A DNA stretch of 64,000 nucleotides from Planctomycetia bacterium (GTDB lineage: Bacteria; Planctomycetota; Planctomycetia; Pirellulales; PNKZ01), in NCBI GenBank assembly GCA_021413845.1, contig JAIOPP010000142.1, positions 38,247 to 102,246 on the forward strand, in the 5' to 3' direction. Every line of letters starts with the position of its first letter. Positions within the stretch are counted from its first letter, which is position 1. Below the pieces are notes generated by a model. It saw nothing but the letters and a program-made list of their open reading frames with translations. It ran no database searches and had not been told where the DNA came from. The position numbers and the translations under genes were made by a program. Below are positions 8,986 to 19,700 of this stretch, one piece after another.

Positions 8986-10143
8986 ATGCATGAAGCCGTC
9001 ATCGTCGACGCCGTCCGAACTCCGATCGGCCGCGCGCATAAAGACAAGGGAATCTACCGTCACGTCCGGAGCGACGATCTCGCCGCGATCGTCGTCGAGG
9101 CGCTGATCGAGCGCTCGGGCATCGATCCTGCCGCGATCGAAGACGTCGTCTTGGGGAACACGCAGCAACAGGGAGAGCAAGGTTTCAACGTCGCGCGCAA
9201 CGTCGCGCTGCTCGCTGGCTTGCCGACGACGGCGGCCGGCGCGACGGTGAATCGTCTGTGCGGCTCGAGCTTGCAGGCCATCGCGCAAGCTTCGCATTCC
9301 GTGATCGCCGGCGGAGAGGATGTGCAGATCGTCGGGGGGTTGGAGCACATGCTGCATATCGCGATGGACAAAGACATCGACATCAACCCAAAGCTGTTTC
9401 ATCAGACGAGCCGCGGCGCGCTCAACATGGGCTTTACCGCCGAATTTCTCGCACAGACTCAAGAAATCTCGCGAGAAGAACAGGATGCGTTCGCGGTGCG
9501 CAGCCATCACCGAGCCGCCGCCGCACAAGCCGGCGGTAAGTTTCGCAGCGAAATAATTCCGGTGTGGGGAAACGACGAAGCCGGGCGGCGCGTGCTCGCA
9601 GAAGTGGATCAATGCGTCCGGCCCGATTGCAGCATGGAAGGGCTCGCTGCGCTTAAGCCGGCCTTCATGCCGGTCATCGGCACCGTGACGGCTGGGAATA
9701 GTTCGCCGCTCAACGACGGCGCGGCGGCGCTGTTGCTCATGAGTCGCGCAAGGGCCGACGAGCTTGGCTTGAAGCCGCTCGTAAAAGTGCGGGCCACGGC
9801 GGTGTGCGGAGTCGATCCGGCGGTGATGGGAACCGGACCGGTTCCGGCGACGCAGAAGGTTCTCAAGCGGGCTGGGCTCTCGCTGAAAGACATCGGCCTG
9901 ATCGAGCTCAACGAAGCGTTCGCGGCGCAAGCGTTGACGTGTATTCGGATGCTCAAGCTCGATGAAGAGAAAGTGAACGTGCATGGCGGAGCGCTGGCGA
10001 TCGGACACCCGCTCGGCGCGAGCGGGGCGCGGATCGCCACGACCCTCATCCATGCCATGCTCGATCGAGACGTAGAACTCGGTTTGGCGACGATGTGCAT
10101 CGGCGTCGGGCAAGGAATCGCCGTCGTCTTCGAGCGGGTTTAG
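8986..10143 (+). CDS. fadA: Acetyl-CoA acyltransferase (thiolase)
   Basis: 385 residues, the usual thiolase length. The nucleophilic cysteine is Cys92 in VNRLCGSSLQ, the catalytic His is His341 in AIGHPLGASGAR, and the second cysteine is Cys371 in TMCIGVGQG. The enzyme cleaves 3-ketoacyl-CoA to acetyl-CoA and a shortened acyl-CoA, the last step of beta-oxidation. It lies 76 bases after the FadB/J-like gene. A GGAG element sits about ten bases before the ATG. Biosynthetic acetoacetyl-CoA thiolases have the same motifs, but the operon points to degradation. Confidence 0.93.
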   Translation: MHEAVIVDAVRTPIGRAHKDKGIYRHVRSDDLAAIVVEALIERSGIDPAAIEDVVLGNTQQQGEQGFNVARNVALLAGLPTTAAGATVNRLCGSSLQAIAQASHSVIAGGEDVQIVGGLEHMLHIAMDKDIDINPKLFHQTSRGALNMGFTAEFLAQTQEISREEQDAFAVRSHHRAAAAQAGGKFRSEIIPVWGNDEAGRRVLAEVDQCVRPDCSMEGLAALKPAFMPVIGTVTAGNSSPLNDGAAALLLMSRARADELGLKPLVKVRATAVCGVDPAVMGTGPVPATQKVLKRAGLSLKDIGLIELNEAFAAQALTCIRMLKLDEEKVNVHGGALAIGHPLGASGARIATTLIHAMLDRDVELGLATMCIGVGQGIAVVFERV

Positions 10144-10176
10144 CCGCACTTCTCGCTAGCGCAGTTCGAGTAACTT

Positions 10177-11856
10177 ATGGACACCGTCGTCTCCCGGAAT
10201 TCGTTGGTGGCGCATTTTGCCGAGAACTTGCGAAACGCGCCGGCGAGACCGTGTATTTGGTTTCGCCGCGACGGAGAGGTCGTCGAACTTGCGTGGCAGG
10301 ACGTCGGCTGGGATGCCGCACGCTTCGCCGCAGCGCTGAGGAAATTAGGAGTCGTTCGGGGCAATACCGTGGCGCTGGCGTCGCCGAACCGCTACGAATG
10401 GATCGTCTGCGATCTCGCGATACTCAGCATCGGTGCGATTCACGTGCCGATTCATGCTTCGCTCAGCGGCCCGCAAATGCGGTTTCAAATCGAAGATTGC
10501 CGAGCGAAAGTCGTCGTCGTTGCCGGCGACGAGCAGGCCTCGAAGTTGGCCGGGGTCGGGGCTATCTCGGATGTCTGCTACGCGGCGTTCGACCCAACGA
10601 CCGTGCGAGTGAACGACGCGCCGATACCAAGATTGGTCGAGATCGCCGAGGGGTGCGACGACGAGTCGACATTCGTTTCCGTTGCTGCGACTGAGCCTGC
10701 GACGATTCTTTACACTTCAGGGACGACCGGCGAACCGAAGGGAGTGGTCCTTTCGCACGGCAACTTGACGACGAATGCCGAAGCGATGGTGCGCGGATTT
10801 CAGCGCGACGAAGTCGATCGCAGGATGAATTTGCTGCCGCTGAGCCATGTGTTTGCGCGCACGTGCGATGTGTATACGTGGATCGTCGGCGGATCGGAGT
10901 TGGCGCTGGCCGACACGCCGCAAACGGCGCTCGCCGATTGTGCGACGTTTCGGCCGACGCTCTTGAACGGGGTGCCGTATTTCTACGAGCGCGTGATGCG
11001 CCGGCTGATCGAAAGCGGTAAGTCGGAGGTGCCCGGCGCGTTGAAGCAACTGTTCGGTGGACGGATGCGGCATTGCTGCTCGGGAAGCGCGCCGTTGCCG
11101 GAGCACGTCGCAAGTTTCTACGCCGAGCATGGCGTGTTGCTGACGCAAGGTTACGGGCTCACGGAATCGTCGCCGGTGATTACGATGAGCACGCCGACGA
11201 TCCATCGGGTCGGCACGGTCGGCCAGGCCATCGAACGGGCCGAGGTGCGCATCGCCGACGACGGAGAGATTCTCACGCGCGGGCCACATGTGATGCTCGG
11301 CTATTGGAACCGGCCGAAGGAGACCGCCGCGGCTTTAAAAAACGGCTGGCTGCATACCGGCGATCTCGGCATGCTCGATGCCGACGGTTTCCTGCGCATC
11401 ACCGGTCGGAAGAAAGAACTGATCGTGACGAGTGGGGGGAAGAAGATCGTGCCGTCGATGGTCGAGGCGGCGGTCACGGCCGATCCGTTGTTCCGTCAAG
11501 CGGTCGTCGTCGGCGATGGACGGAACTATTTGACGGCCCTGCTGGTGCCGTGCCGTGCGACGTTGGCGAGTGCGCTCGCGACGGCGGCCGGAGAGTCGGC
11601 CGACGGCAACGTCGAGCGGCCGGACTTGTTGCAGCGTGCGGAAGTTCGTGCGCTGGTCGAAGATCGGCTTCGAGCTTGCCTTGCGCATCTGTCGCCTTAT
11701 GAGCAAGTGCGGCGGTTTGTGCTTTTGGAGCAAGAGTTTTCCGTCGAGCGCGGCGAGCTGACGCTGACGCTTAAGCTGCGTAGGGCGCAAATCGCGGCGA
11801 ATTACGCTACGCAGATCGAGCGACTCTACGCAGCCGAAATCCGACCGAATGCGTAG
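10177..11856 (+). CDS. fadD: Long-chain acyl-CoA synthetase (AMP-forming)
   Basis: 559 residues. An adenylate-forming enzyme of the FAA1/FadD type. The P-loop-like motif TILYTSGTTGEPKG is near residue 180, the adenine site is in GYGLTESSP, and the hinge is TGDLGMLDADGFLRITGR followed by KKELIVTSGGKKIVP with the catalytic lysine region. It activates free fatty acids with ATP and CoA and so feeds the other enzymes of the operon. It starts 33 bases after the thiolase stop. The C-terminal domain is complete, with the insert typical of the long-chain class. Chain-length preference cannot be read from the sequence. Confidence 0.92.
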   Translation: MDTVVSRNSLVAHFAENLRNAPARPCIWFRRDGEVVELAWQDVGWDAARFAAALRKLGVVRGNTVALASPNRYEWIVCDLAILSIGAIHVPIHASLSGPQMRFQIEDCRAKVVVVAGDEQASKLAGVGAISDVCYAAFDPTTVRVNDAPIPRLVEIAEGCDDESTFVSVAATEPATILYTSGTTGEPKGVVLSHGNLTTNAEAMVRGFQRDEVDRRMNLLPLSHVFARTCDVYTWIVGGSELALADTPQTALADCATFRPTLLNGVPYFYERVMRRLIESGKSEVPGALKQLFGGRMRHCCSGSAPLPEHVASFYAEHGVLLTQGYGLTESSPVITMSTPTIHRVGTVGQAIERAEVRIADDGEILTRGPHVMLGYWNRPKETAAALKNGWLHTGDLGMLDADGFLRITGRKKELIVTSGGKKIVPSMVEAAVTADPLFRQAVVVGDGRNYLTALLVPCRATLASALATAAGESADGNVERPDLLQRAEVRALVEDRLRACLAHLSPYEQVRRFVLLEQEFSVERGELTLTLKLRRAQIAANYATQIERLYAAEIRPNA

Positions 11857-11894
11857 AATAGAGTAGCCTAGCCGCACCGCTTCGTTCGCCTTTC

Positions 11895-13829
11895 ATGTTA
11901 GGATTCGCCGCCGTGACTACCGCCGATAAGCCTGCCGCCGACGAAGGAAAATCGTTTGCCGAGACCGCGCTGAAGATGGGGGGCAAGAGCGACGACGAAG
12001 CCCGCCGCACCGGGGCGATCGACAAGGCCGACGACCAGGTCGAATCGCTCTTCGCGCCGCAATATCAGACGACGGCGAGCCCTGCCCATCGGGCCGTTTG
12101 GGATGAAGCCGGAGTGCCGATCGATTTGTTCGCGTTCGAGCCGGAGCCGACGCCGCCGCATGTGCAGAAGGTGATGGACGACTCGCTGGCCGTGGTGCGC
12201 AAGTTTAAGCAAAGCGGCACGCTGTTGAACGCCGAAGGAAAAGTGACCGACGAAGTGCTCGCGGCACTCGGGACCGCCGGTTATTGGGGCTTGCTCGTCG
12301 ATCGTGAATTCGGCGGCAGCGGCGCCCCGTTTTCCGTGTTCGCGCCGTTTCTCTCGCGCATGGCGATGCTCGACCCGACGATCGCCGGAATGGCGAGCGT
12401 GCATGGTTGCATCGGCGCGGTCGATCCGGTGCGCACGTTCGGCAACGCCGAGCAGAAACGCCGCTACTTACCGCCCTTGGCGAGCGGTGCGAAGCTCTCC
12501 GGATTCGCTCTCACCGAGCCATGGGCCGGCAGCGACCTCACGGCGCTCCGAACGCGCGCGGTGCGCGAAGGAAACGAATTCGTCGTCAACGGTGAAAAGC
12601 TGTTCATCACGAACGTCGTACCGGGGCGAACGCTCGGGCTCGTCTGCCTCATCGAGAACAAACCGGCGGTGCTCGTCGTCGATCTGCCCACGGAAGAAAA
12701 TGAGCATTTCCAGCTGAAGAAGTACGGACTCTACGCACTGAAGCACACTTACAATCGCGGCATTATCTTCCGCAATTTCCGTGTGCCTGTCGCGAACTTG
12801 CTCACTCCGCCGCGCGGCGATGGATTGACGATCGCCTATCACGGCTTGAATCTCGGGCGGACGGCATTGTGTGCGACGGCGGCCGGCAGCATGCGCAATA
12901 TGCTTGCCGAAATGTTGCCGTGGGCGAAGTTTCGGCGCACGTACGGCGAAGAGATCGTCGAGCGCGAGTTGGTGCAGCGGCGCATCGGTCGGCTTGCGGG
13001 CCTGATCGTCGCGGCCGATGCGCTGACTGCCTGGTGCTCATCGCTCATCGACCACGGCTATCGCGGCGAGATGGAATGCATCATCGCCAAGATCTTCGGG
13101 AGCGAGATGCAGAAGGAAGCCGCCATCGAACTACTGATGAAGACGCACGGCGGGCGCTCGTTCCTGCAAGGACACCTCTTCGGCGACAACGTGCATGAAT
13201 ATCTCGCCCCGTGCATCTACGAGGGAGAAGGTGAAATGCTCGGCATGGCGTTCTTTAAGTCGCTCGTGAAGCAACACGGCACGGAATACTTCGAGCCGAT
13301 CGGCAAGACGCTCGTCGCGGCGAAGATCAAGAAGCCCGATCTTAAGAATCCGGCGCATCTATGGACCTTGCGCAAGCCGATGCTGCACTACGGCAAATGG
13401 ATGCTCGGGCGGAAATTGCATAGCCGCAAAGCGTCGTTGCCGCCGATGCCCGAGGCGCTGCGACGCCATGCGGAATTCGCCATCGCGTTTCTTAACGGCT
13501 CGGCTTTGGAGATCAGCGGCGTGATGCGGAAGCATCAATTGGCTTTGGCGGATCGGCAGTGTCGAATGTCGGAAACATCGGCCCGCGTGCAAACGGCGAT
13601 CGTGATGCTTTGCACGAGCCTGTACGCTGCGCGGCACACCGACGACATGGTGCGCTCGGCGGCCGATTGCGTTTGCCAAGATTTTGCGAGATCGCTGACC
13701 GGCAAGCGTGTGGAAGATCGTTACTTCCGCGTGGTAACGAAACTCGGCGAGCAAGTCGCCGCCGGCGGTTTCTCGCCGCTCGAAGGGACGCAGGCGGGCG
13801 AGATACTGATGGGATACAAAAACGAGTAA
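11895..13829 (+). CDS. Acyl-CoA dehydrogenase (long form)
   Basis: 644 residues from the ATG at 11895. A GTG six codons later (11913) has a better-placed TAGGA and may be the true start. The FAD-dependent dehydrogenase core is clear: FALTEPWAGSDLTALRTRA and VNGEKLFITN in the middle domain, then a C-terminal helical domain with YEGEGEMLGMAFFKS where the catalytic glutamate lies. A further 200 residues after the core make it longer than short- and medium-chain enzymes (about 380), as in very-long-chain ACADs. It catalyses the first oxidation of beta-oxidation and completes the operon, 38 bases after the ligase gene. The N-terminal 60 residues are charged and probably disordered. Confidence 0.9.
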   Translation: MLGFAAVTTADKPAADEGKSFAETALKMGGKSDDEARRTGAIDKADDQVESLFAPQYQTTASPAHRAVWDEAGVPIDLFAFEPEPTPPHVQKVMDDSLAVVRKFKQSGTLLNAEGKVTDEVLAALGTAGYWGLLVDREFGGSGAPFSVFAPFLSRMAMLDPTIAGMASVHGCIGAVDPVRTFGNAEQKRRYLPPLASGAKLSGFALTEPWAGSDLTALRTRAVREGNEFVVNGEKLFITNVVPGRTLGLVCLIENKPAVLVVDLPTEENEHFQLKKYGLYALKHTYNRGIIFRNFRVPVANLLTPPRGDGLTIAYHGLNLGRTALCATAAGSMRNMLAEMLPWAKFRRTYGEEIVERELVQRRIGRLAGLIVAADALTAWCSSLIDHGYRGEMECIIAKIFGSEMQKEAAIELLMKTHGGRSFLQGHLFGDNVHEYLAPCIYEGEGEMLGMAFFKSLVKQHGTEYFEPIGKTLVAAKIKKPDLKNPAHLWTLRKPMLHYGKWMLGRKLHSRKASLPPMPEALRRHAEFAIAFLNGSALEISGVMRKHQLALADRQCRMSETSARVQTAIVMLCTSLYAARHTDDMVRSAADCVCQDFARSLTGKRVEDRYFRVVTKLGEQVAAGGFSPLEGTQAGEILMGYKNE

Positions 13830-13902
13830 AATATTGTTGAGCGGCGAGTGCTGGAGTGTTTATATAGTTCTCAGGCCGATGTTCTAGCGCGAGAAACGTT
13901 CC

Positions 13903-14118
13903 ATGATTCGTCGAGTTCCCGACAGCCCTAAGCTTCCACCTATCGACGTGTCGGCGTATCGCGGTAAATGGATCGCGATCGATTCGAAAACGCACAAGGT
14001 TCTCGGGCATGGGGATTCCCCAGCATCGGCGACGAAGAAGCTTGCGCTGAAAAATATCGAGCCGTTACTGTATTTCGTTTCCTCGTCCGATGCATACTTC
14101 GTCGGAAGCGGCGCATGA
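13903..14118 (+). CDS. DUF5678-like small protein
   Basis: 71 residues. Contains a short core with the sequence style of DUF5678: VSAYRGKWIAIDSKTHKVLG followed by a helix (SPASATKKLALK) and a C-terminal strand pair. The function of the family is not known. Its TGA overlaps the ATG of the next gene by four bases (ATGA), so the two are translated as a pair. The partner is a retropepsin-like protease, and I infer that they act together. No signal peptide or membrane segment. Confidence 0.65.
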   Translation: MIRRVPDSPKLPPIDVSAYRGKWIAIDSKTHKVLGHGDSPASATKKLALKNIEPLLYFVSSSDAYFVGSGA

Positions 14119-14513
14119 TTTTTCCGTACCTCGAAGTGGTACGCCACGGTGGAGTCCGGTCGCTGCCGATCATTCCGATCCGATTACACGGTCCGCTCAG
14201 ACATGTCGATTTACTGGCGCTCGTGGATTCCGGCGCAGAGCAGAGCGTCGTCAACTTTAAACTGATCGAATATCTAGGGCTCGCCGCCGAAGGGGCAGTC
14301 GTCGTTCAAATTATCGGAGTGGGCGGCAAGGAGAGTCGCGGCTACGTGATCGACGTGGATCACCAACTCAGGAATTATCGCTGGCAAGCGCCGGTCGTAT
14401 TCTCCGAAGCAATCGAAGCCCCGGTGATTCTCGGTCAGGCGGGATTCTTTGAGCACTTCAACGTAACGTTTAAGCGGCGCTCGGCGTTGATGGACATTCG
14501 ACGAACGAGATAG
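14115..14513 (+). CDS. Retropepsin-like aspartic protease domain protein
   Basis: 132 residues starting at the ATG that overlaps the DUF5678 stop codon. The active-site loop LLALVDSGAEQSVVN carries the D-[ST]-G-A signature of clan AA proteases near residue 36. The C-terminal ILGQAGFFEHFNVTF matches the strand that closes the retropepsin barrel. Such single-domain enzymes act as dimers because each chain gives one aspartate. Substrate unknown; it may cleave the partner protein or a cellular target. The frame is open upstream, but that part is the shadow of the preceding gene. Confidence 0.78.
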   Translation: MIFPYLEVVRHGGVRSLPIIPIRLHGPLRHVDLLALVDSGAEQSVVNFKLIEYLGLAAEGAVVVQIIGVGGKESRGYVIDVDHQLRNYRWQAPVVFSEAIEAPVILGQAGFFEHFNVTFKRRSALMDIRRTR

Positions 14514-14550
14514 ATAGCCGGTGTTGCTCTCAGAAGCTCTTGCAGCCAAG

Positions 14551-14649
14551 TTACCGGCTCATGCTCGCCGCCACGACCAGTGCCGAGACGCCCCACCACA
14601 GAGTCGCGGCGATCAATAAGCTTTTCATGATGAATAAATTGCGGGCCAT
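14551..14649 (-). CDS. Possible 32-residue single-pass membrane peptide
   Basis: A 32-codon frame encoding a basic start (MARNLFIMKS) and one hydrophobic segment (LLIAATLWWGVSALVVAA). It is preceded by a good ribosome binding site, GAGGTG about six bases before the ATG at 14649. It lies alone between the retropepsin-like gene and the altronate dehydratase gene. The hydrophobic content and binding site support translation, but the small size means it could be chance. Nothing in it suggests a specific role. Confidence 0.35.
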   Translation of the reverse strand: MARNLFIMKSLLIAATLWWGVSALVVAASMSR

Positions 14650-14849
14650 GGAACACCTCGGGGAGCTTTTGAGGATCGGCGTTCGAGGTTGCAACTGCCT
14701 CGTATCGCCATGAACTCTCAAGCGCGGGGGCGGGGCGAGTGTTACTTCGCGGCGCGAGGATTTTCGCGAAACCGCAAGCGTGGCGGGAGTGTTGAGCGGC
14801 ACTGCGGTGCCAGGTGAGTAGCCGACCCCTGGCCCCCGACCCCTGCTCA

Positions 14850-16418
14850 CTACAGCGTCGGCCCGATGCTCCAGGGGGCGAATTCTTCTTCGCCGATGCC
14901 GTGTTGTTCGCTCTTGGTTTTTTTGCCGCCGGCGACTTCGAGAACGAGCTCGAAGATCTGCTTGCCCACTTCGGCGAGCGGCGTCCCCTGGCTCAAGACC
15001 ACTCCGGCATCGAAGTCCATGTCGTCGATCATCCGCTCGTACATCGGTGTGTTCGTGGCGATCTTGATCGACGGCGTCGGCTTGCAGCCGAAGCAACTGC
15101 CCCGGCCGGTCGTGAAGGCAACGACGTTGCAACCGCCGGCGACGAGGCCCGTCACACTTACGGGATCGAGGCCCGGCGTATCCATGAAGACGAACCCGCG
15201 GCTCTTGATTTGCTCGGCGTAAAGGACGACGTCGTTGAGCGCGGTCGAGCCGGCCTTCGCCATCGCACCGAGCGACTTTTCGTAGATGGTCGTCAGGCCT
15301 CCTTCTTTGTTGCCGGTCGAGGGATTGTTATCGAGCCGCGCGCCGAACATAGCCGCGTACTTCTCCCACCAGCGAATCCGCTCGACGAGTTTCTTGCCGA
15401 CCTCGGGGGTGCGAGCCCGCTTCGTCAGCAAGTGTTCGGCGCCGTAAGTCTCCGAGGTTTCCGCAAGCACCGTCGTGCCTCCGCAAGCTACTAAGAGATC
15501 GCTCGCGATGCCGAGCGCCGGGTTGGCAGTGACGCCGGAGTTGCCGTCGGAGCCGCCGCAGTTGAGCCCGAGCACGATTTCGCTGGCCGGGATCGACTCG
15601 CGGCGCACATCGTTCACGCGCGGCAGCAACTCGTTGATCTGCCGCAATCCTTCGTCGATGGTCTTCTGCGTGCCGCCGAGTTCTTGCATGACGAGGACCG
15701 GCGTCTTCGTCTTCGAGCCGTTGTCGTTCTTCAAGCCGGAGATCTGCACAAGGCCGCGCGTATCGACTAAGTAAGGAAGCGAAGCGGTTTCGCAGCCGAG
15801 GCCGATCAACAAGTACGCGCCGATATTCGGATGATGGGCGAAGCCGGCGAGCGTGCGATTGAGTTGCTCGTGGTCGTCGCCGCCGAACTGCATGCCGCAG
15901 CCCCCTTTATGGACGAGCGGTAGCACGCCGTCGACATGAGGAAATTGCTTGAGCACGTCTTTGTTGAATCGGGCCGCGATGTATTTACTGACCGAAGCCG
16001 AACAGTTCACGTTCGAGACGATGGCGAGATAGTTGCGCGTGCCGACACGGCCGTCAGGCCGACGATAGCCTGGGAAGGTGCGGTCGGTGATCGGCGTCGG
16101 ATCGGCGGGGATCTCGGTCGAGTATTCGTACTGCCGCTCGAAGATCGTGGCCGTCAGGTTGTGCATGTGGACCCAATTGCCCGGCTCGATCGGCTGCGAG
16201 GCGAAGCCGATGGTTTCGCCGTAGCGCGTGACCGGTCCCCCTTTAGGGACGGCGGTCAACGCGATCTTATGACCCATCCGCACGGCACCATCGAGCACGA
16301 CGGTCTTGCCGCCGGCAGTTGCTTTGTCGCCCGCAACGAGATTGCGTACGGCAATGCAGACATTGTCGGCAGGGTGGAGTTGCAAGACATCGGGCACAGA
16401 GGCTGCGACGGCGGGCAT
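14850..16418 (-). CDS. uxaA: Altronate dehydratase family protein (UxaA type)
   Basis: 522 residues from the ATG at 16418; a TTG at 16433 is a weaker alternative. The N-terminal SAF-like domain (about 1-100) carries HPADNVCIAVRNL and GHKIALTAVPKGGPV. The long C-terminal domain contains GYRRPDGRVGTRNYLAIVSN, PLVHKGGCGMQ, LGLNCGGSDGNSGVTANPAL and FTTGRGSCFGCKPTPSIK, with conserved cysteines expected to bind the metal. UxaA dehydrates D-altronate in hexuronate breakdown; galactarate and related dehydratases share the architecture. No other uronate genes are nearby, so the exact sugar acid is uncertain. Confidence 0.87.
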   Translation of the reverse strand: MPAVAASVPDVLQLHPADNVCIAVRNLVAGDKATAGGKTVVLDGAVRMGHKIALTAVPKGGPVTRYGETIGFASQPIEPGNWVHMHNLTATIFERQYEYSTEIPADPTPITDRTFPGYRRPDGRVGTRNYLAIVSNVNCSASVSKYIAARFNKDVLKQFPHVDGVLPLVHKGGCGMQFGGDDHEQLNRTLAGFAHHPNIGAYLLIGLGCETASLPYLVDTRGLVQISGLKNDNGSKTKTPVLVMQELGGTQKTIDEGLRQINELLPRVNDVRRESIPASEIVLGLNCGGSDGNSGVTANPALGIASDLLVACGGTTVLAETSETYGAEHLLTKRARTPEVGKKLVERIRWWEKYAAMFGARLDNNPSTGNKEGGLTTIYEKSLGAMAKAGSTALNDVVLYAEQIKSRGFVFMDTPGLDPVSVTGLVAGGCNVVAFTTGRGSCFGCKPTPSIKIATNTPMYERMIDDMDFDAGVVLSQGTPLAEVGKQIFELVLEVAGGKKTKSEQHGIGEEEFAPWSIGPTL

Positions 16419-16750
16419 AAAGGAATGTCTCAAGTGCGAAAGGAATCGGGCGATCGGCGGGGGTAGGCCGATCTTGGGTCCGGATCGGCTGCCGGCGGGA
16501 AACGCTACTTTTACCCTACCGCCGCTAGGCCGCGTCGTCTATCCCTGCCGCCTAGTAGCCGGCGGCGTTATCCCTTCGGCCTGTCGAGGGTTAGCTGCTT
16601 TGCCGCCGGTGACATTTCGGAATCGGAGTGCGAAATCGGAGCCGTGGTCGGGAATCATTCGCTTGGCGACGACGTCTATAATAAGGCTGCAACGAAACGT
16701 GGTAGAATAGTCGATAGTATCGGCAGCGCTTCCGAACAGCCCTTTTCTCA
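16419..16750. other. Intergenic region between divergent genes
   Basis: About 330 bases separating the altronate dehydratase gene (minus) from the large low-complexity protein (plus). It must hold both promoters. I see no clear sigma-54 element, riboswitch or convincing small gene here; open frames in it are short and lack binding sites. Confidence 0.5.
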
Positions 16751-19700
16751 GTGAGTGCGACGACGCGCATGGCAAGTGGTGCCGCAAAGCCTCGATCCGG
16801 TTCATCCGATGGTTCGCGCGGGGAAGCTTCTCGCGGGGGTGGCCCGCGCTCGGCCGGTCGGGTCATCGAATACCAAGCCTACATCGACGGCCAACTTCGC
16901 AAGACGCGGAGCCGTGTGAAATGGGTCGATCTGGGATCGAGCCTCACTCTGCTCGCCATCGGCGTGCTGGCCTATCTGCTCGTCGCTGCCGTGATCGATC
17001 ATTGGGTCGTGCCGGGGGGCTTAGGATTCTCCGGACGCTTGCTGCTGTGCATCGGCTTGGTCGGCGGCGCGGCTTATCACTTGGTTGGTCGCTTTGCTCC
17101 TTTGCTGCTGCGCAAAGTAAATCCGGTCTACGCGGCCGAGGCGATCGAGCGCGGTCAGCCGATGAAGAACTCGCTGATTAACTTTCTGTTGCTACGGAAG
17201 CAGCCGAACCTCTCGTCGGAGTCGATGCTGGAGGCGATGAAGGAGCAAGCGGCCGTGCGACTCTCGGCCGTGCCGGCCGATGCTCCGGTCGACCGGACGG
17301 CGCTCATCCGCCTCGGCTACGTGTTGTGCGCGGTTCTAATCGCCGCCGTGGTTTACGCTTTGGCCGGTCCGAAGGATGCGATTCGATCCGTGAATCGGGT
17401 CATCGCCCCTTGGGCCGATCTTGCGCCGTCGACACGCGTGAAGATCGTCGAACTGACGCCGGCCGACGTCGAACGGCGGCGCGATGAGGTCGTCGAAGTG
17501 AAAGTACGCACGAAGAACATGCGCGCCACGGATGAAGCCGTGGTCTTTTACTCGAACTCCGGGAAGCCGGAAGACGACATCGCCGTGCCGCTCCGATCGG
17601 ATGACGTGCTGCATTGGTCGGCGACCATTCCCGGCGGCAGCGAAGGGCTTAAGCAAGACTTGTACTACTACGTTCGGCTCGGTGATACCGAATCGCCCCG
17701 CTATCGCATTCGCGTCGCCGCCACGCCGGTTATTACGGTCGGTCGCGTGCAGTACGAGTATCCCGCTTACACGGGCTTGCCGCCGCGCATCGTCGAGCGC
17801 CAAGGAGATTTGAAAGGTTTGGAAGGGACGCGCGTCGTCCTTACGGCCGAGACGAACCAACAGATCCGTTCGGCGTTCGTGGCCTTCGATGCGGCGCGCA
17901 ATCGCGATGTGGAATTGACGCCCGATGAAAACAAATTGAAAGCGACTGGAAGCTTCGAGCTGGCGCTGACGAAGGATCGGAAGCGGCCTGCACATACGTC
18001 GTATATGCTGCGGTTTGCGAATATCGACGGGCAAGAAAATCCGAAGCCGATCGAGCACAAGATCGACGTCACGGCCGATCAAGCTCCGGAAGTAAAAGTG
18101 ATCGAGCCGACGAGCCCGGCCTCGCAAGAGTTGCAGGTGCCGCTCGGTGCGCCGTTGCGCATTACGCTGGCGGCGCGCGATCCCGACTTCAAGCTTGCCG
18201 ACCTGGCCGTGGTCTTTGAGCGCGGGGGCGTACCGCTACGCGAAGAGCGCATGCTCGCGGAACCGCGCGACGGCGACTTCTCGAATACGGTCGTGTTCGA
18301 TGCGGCGCGCTATGGTTTGAAGGTCGGCGATCGGGTGACCTTCCGCGGTCGCGCGAAGGATAACAAAGCGCCGCAGCCGAATATCGCGGAGACGGCGCGC
18401 TACACGATCGTCGTCGTTCAAGGCAACGGCGCGGCCGGCCAACCGCCGAAAGCCGGCGAGCAAGGGCAACCGAACCAGCAGCAGAACAATCAACCGCCTG
18501 GGAACCAACCTCAAGACCGGAAACCCCAACAAGGCAACGACCCGCAACAAGGGAAGCCTTCGGGTGACCAACCGCAGCCGCCGGCCGGCGACAACCGTGA
18601 AGGAAACCAGCAACCGAACGGAAAAGGCACGTCTCCGAACGGCCAGGGAAATCAAAAGGGCCGGCCGCAAAACGAAAATCGCCCTCCGGATCAACAGCCC
18701 GGCACCCAGCAGCCCAACGATCCGAAGTCCAATAGCCCGCAACCGAATCAGCAACAGACCCGTGGCGGGCAAAAGGAAGATTCTCGCAACGGACAGCCGC
18801 AAGATGCGCCCCGGCCCGGCGAAGGGAAGCAAGACGCCGGCTCGAAGCCGGGAGAGAACGGCGGTGCTAAGAACGGGCAAGACGAGAAGCCGATCGATCC
18901 CGAAGTCGATCCCGGGAAGGCAATTCAAGAGCTTAAGGATTTCTTCGACAAGCAGGACGCCAAGGACGAAGCGCAGAACAAGAACGAGCCGGGAAAGCAG
19001 CCGAAAGACGAAGGGAAGCAAAACGGTTCGCCGGGAAGCGGCGATAAGAATGAGTCGGGAAATAAGCAACCTTCCGGCAAACAACCCGCTGCCGAATCTG
19101 CGAACAAAAAGCCCGACGACCGACAAGGGGCCGGCAAAGAACCCGGCATGAAGGAGGGCTCCGAAAAGGGAACCGAGAAAGGTTCGCAAAAGACGGACGA
19201 CCCCAACGGCAAAGGTGGCAAGCCGGACCAAGAGAACGGCAAAGAAGGAAAGAAAAACGACGGCCCATCGCAACCCGGCGGACCCTCGGGCGCAGGAAAA
19301 CAGTCGGGCGGCGACGAGGGGAAGCCCGGCGGCGATCAACAATCGGGCGGCAGCCCGAGCGGCAAGCAATCGGAACGGCCCGGCAGTCAGGCGGGCAGCC
19401 CCGGCGGCTCCGAGGGGATGCGCGCCGACGATAAGGCTCAAGGAGCCGCCGAACGTCGTGAAGGGAAAAACGACGGCGGTCGCGAGGTGGAGCGCAAGCC
19501 GACCGATGGCAACGGCGGAGAGAAACCGGTAGCGAACGAGAGCCGCAAGCCCGGCGACACGACGGGTGCTAAGCCCGCGGATCGGAACGAGAGTCAACCC
19601 GCCGGCGAAAAGAACGGCTCGGAAGCTCCGATGCCGGGCACAGGTTCGAAACCGAACGGGGAAGGTAAGGAAGCACCGCCGAAAACAGGCACGGCGAACG

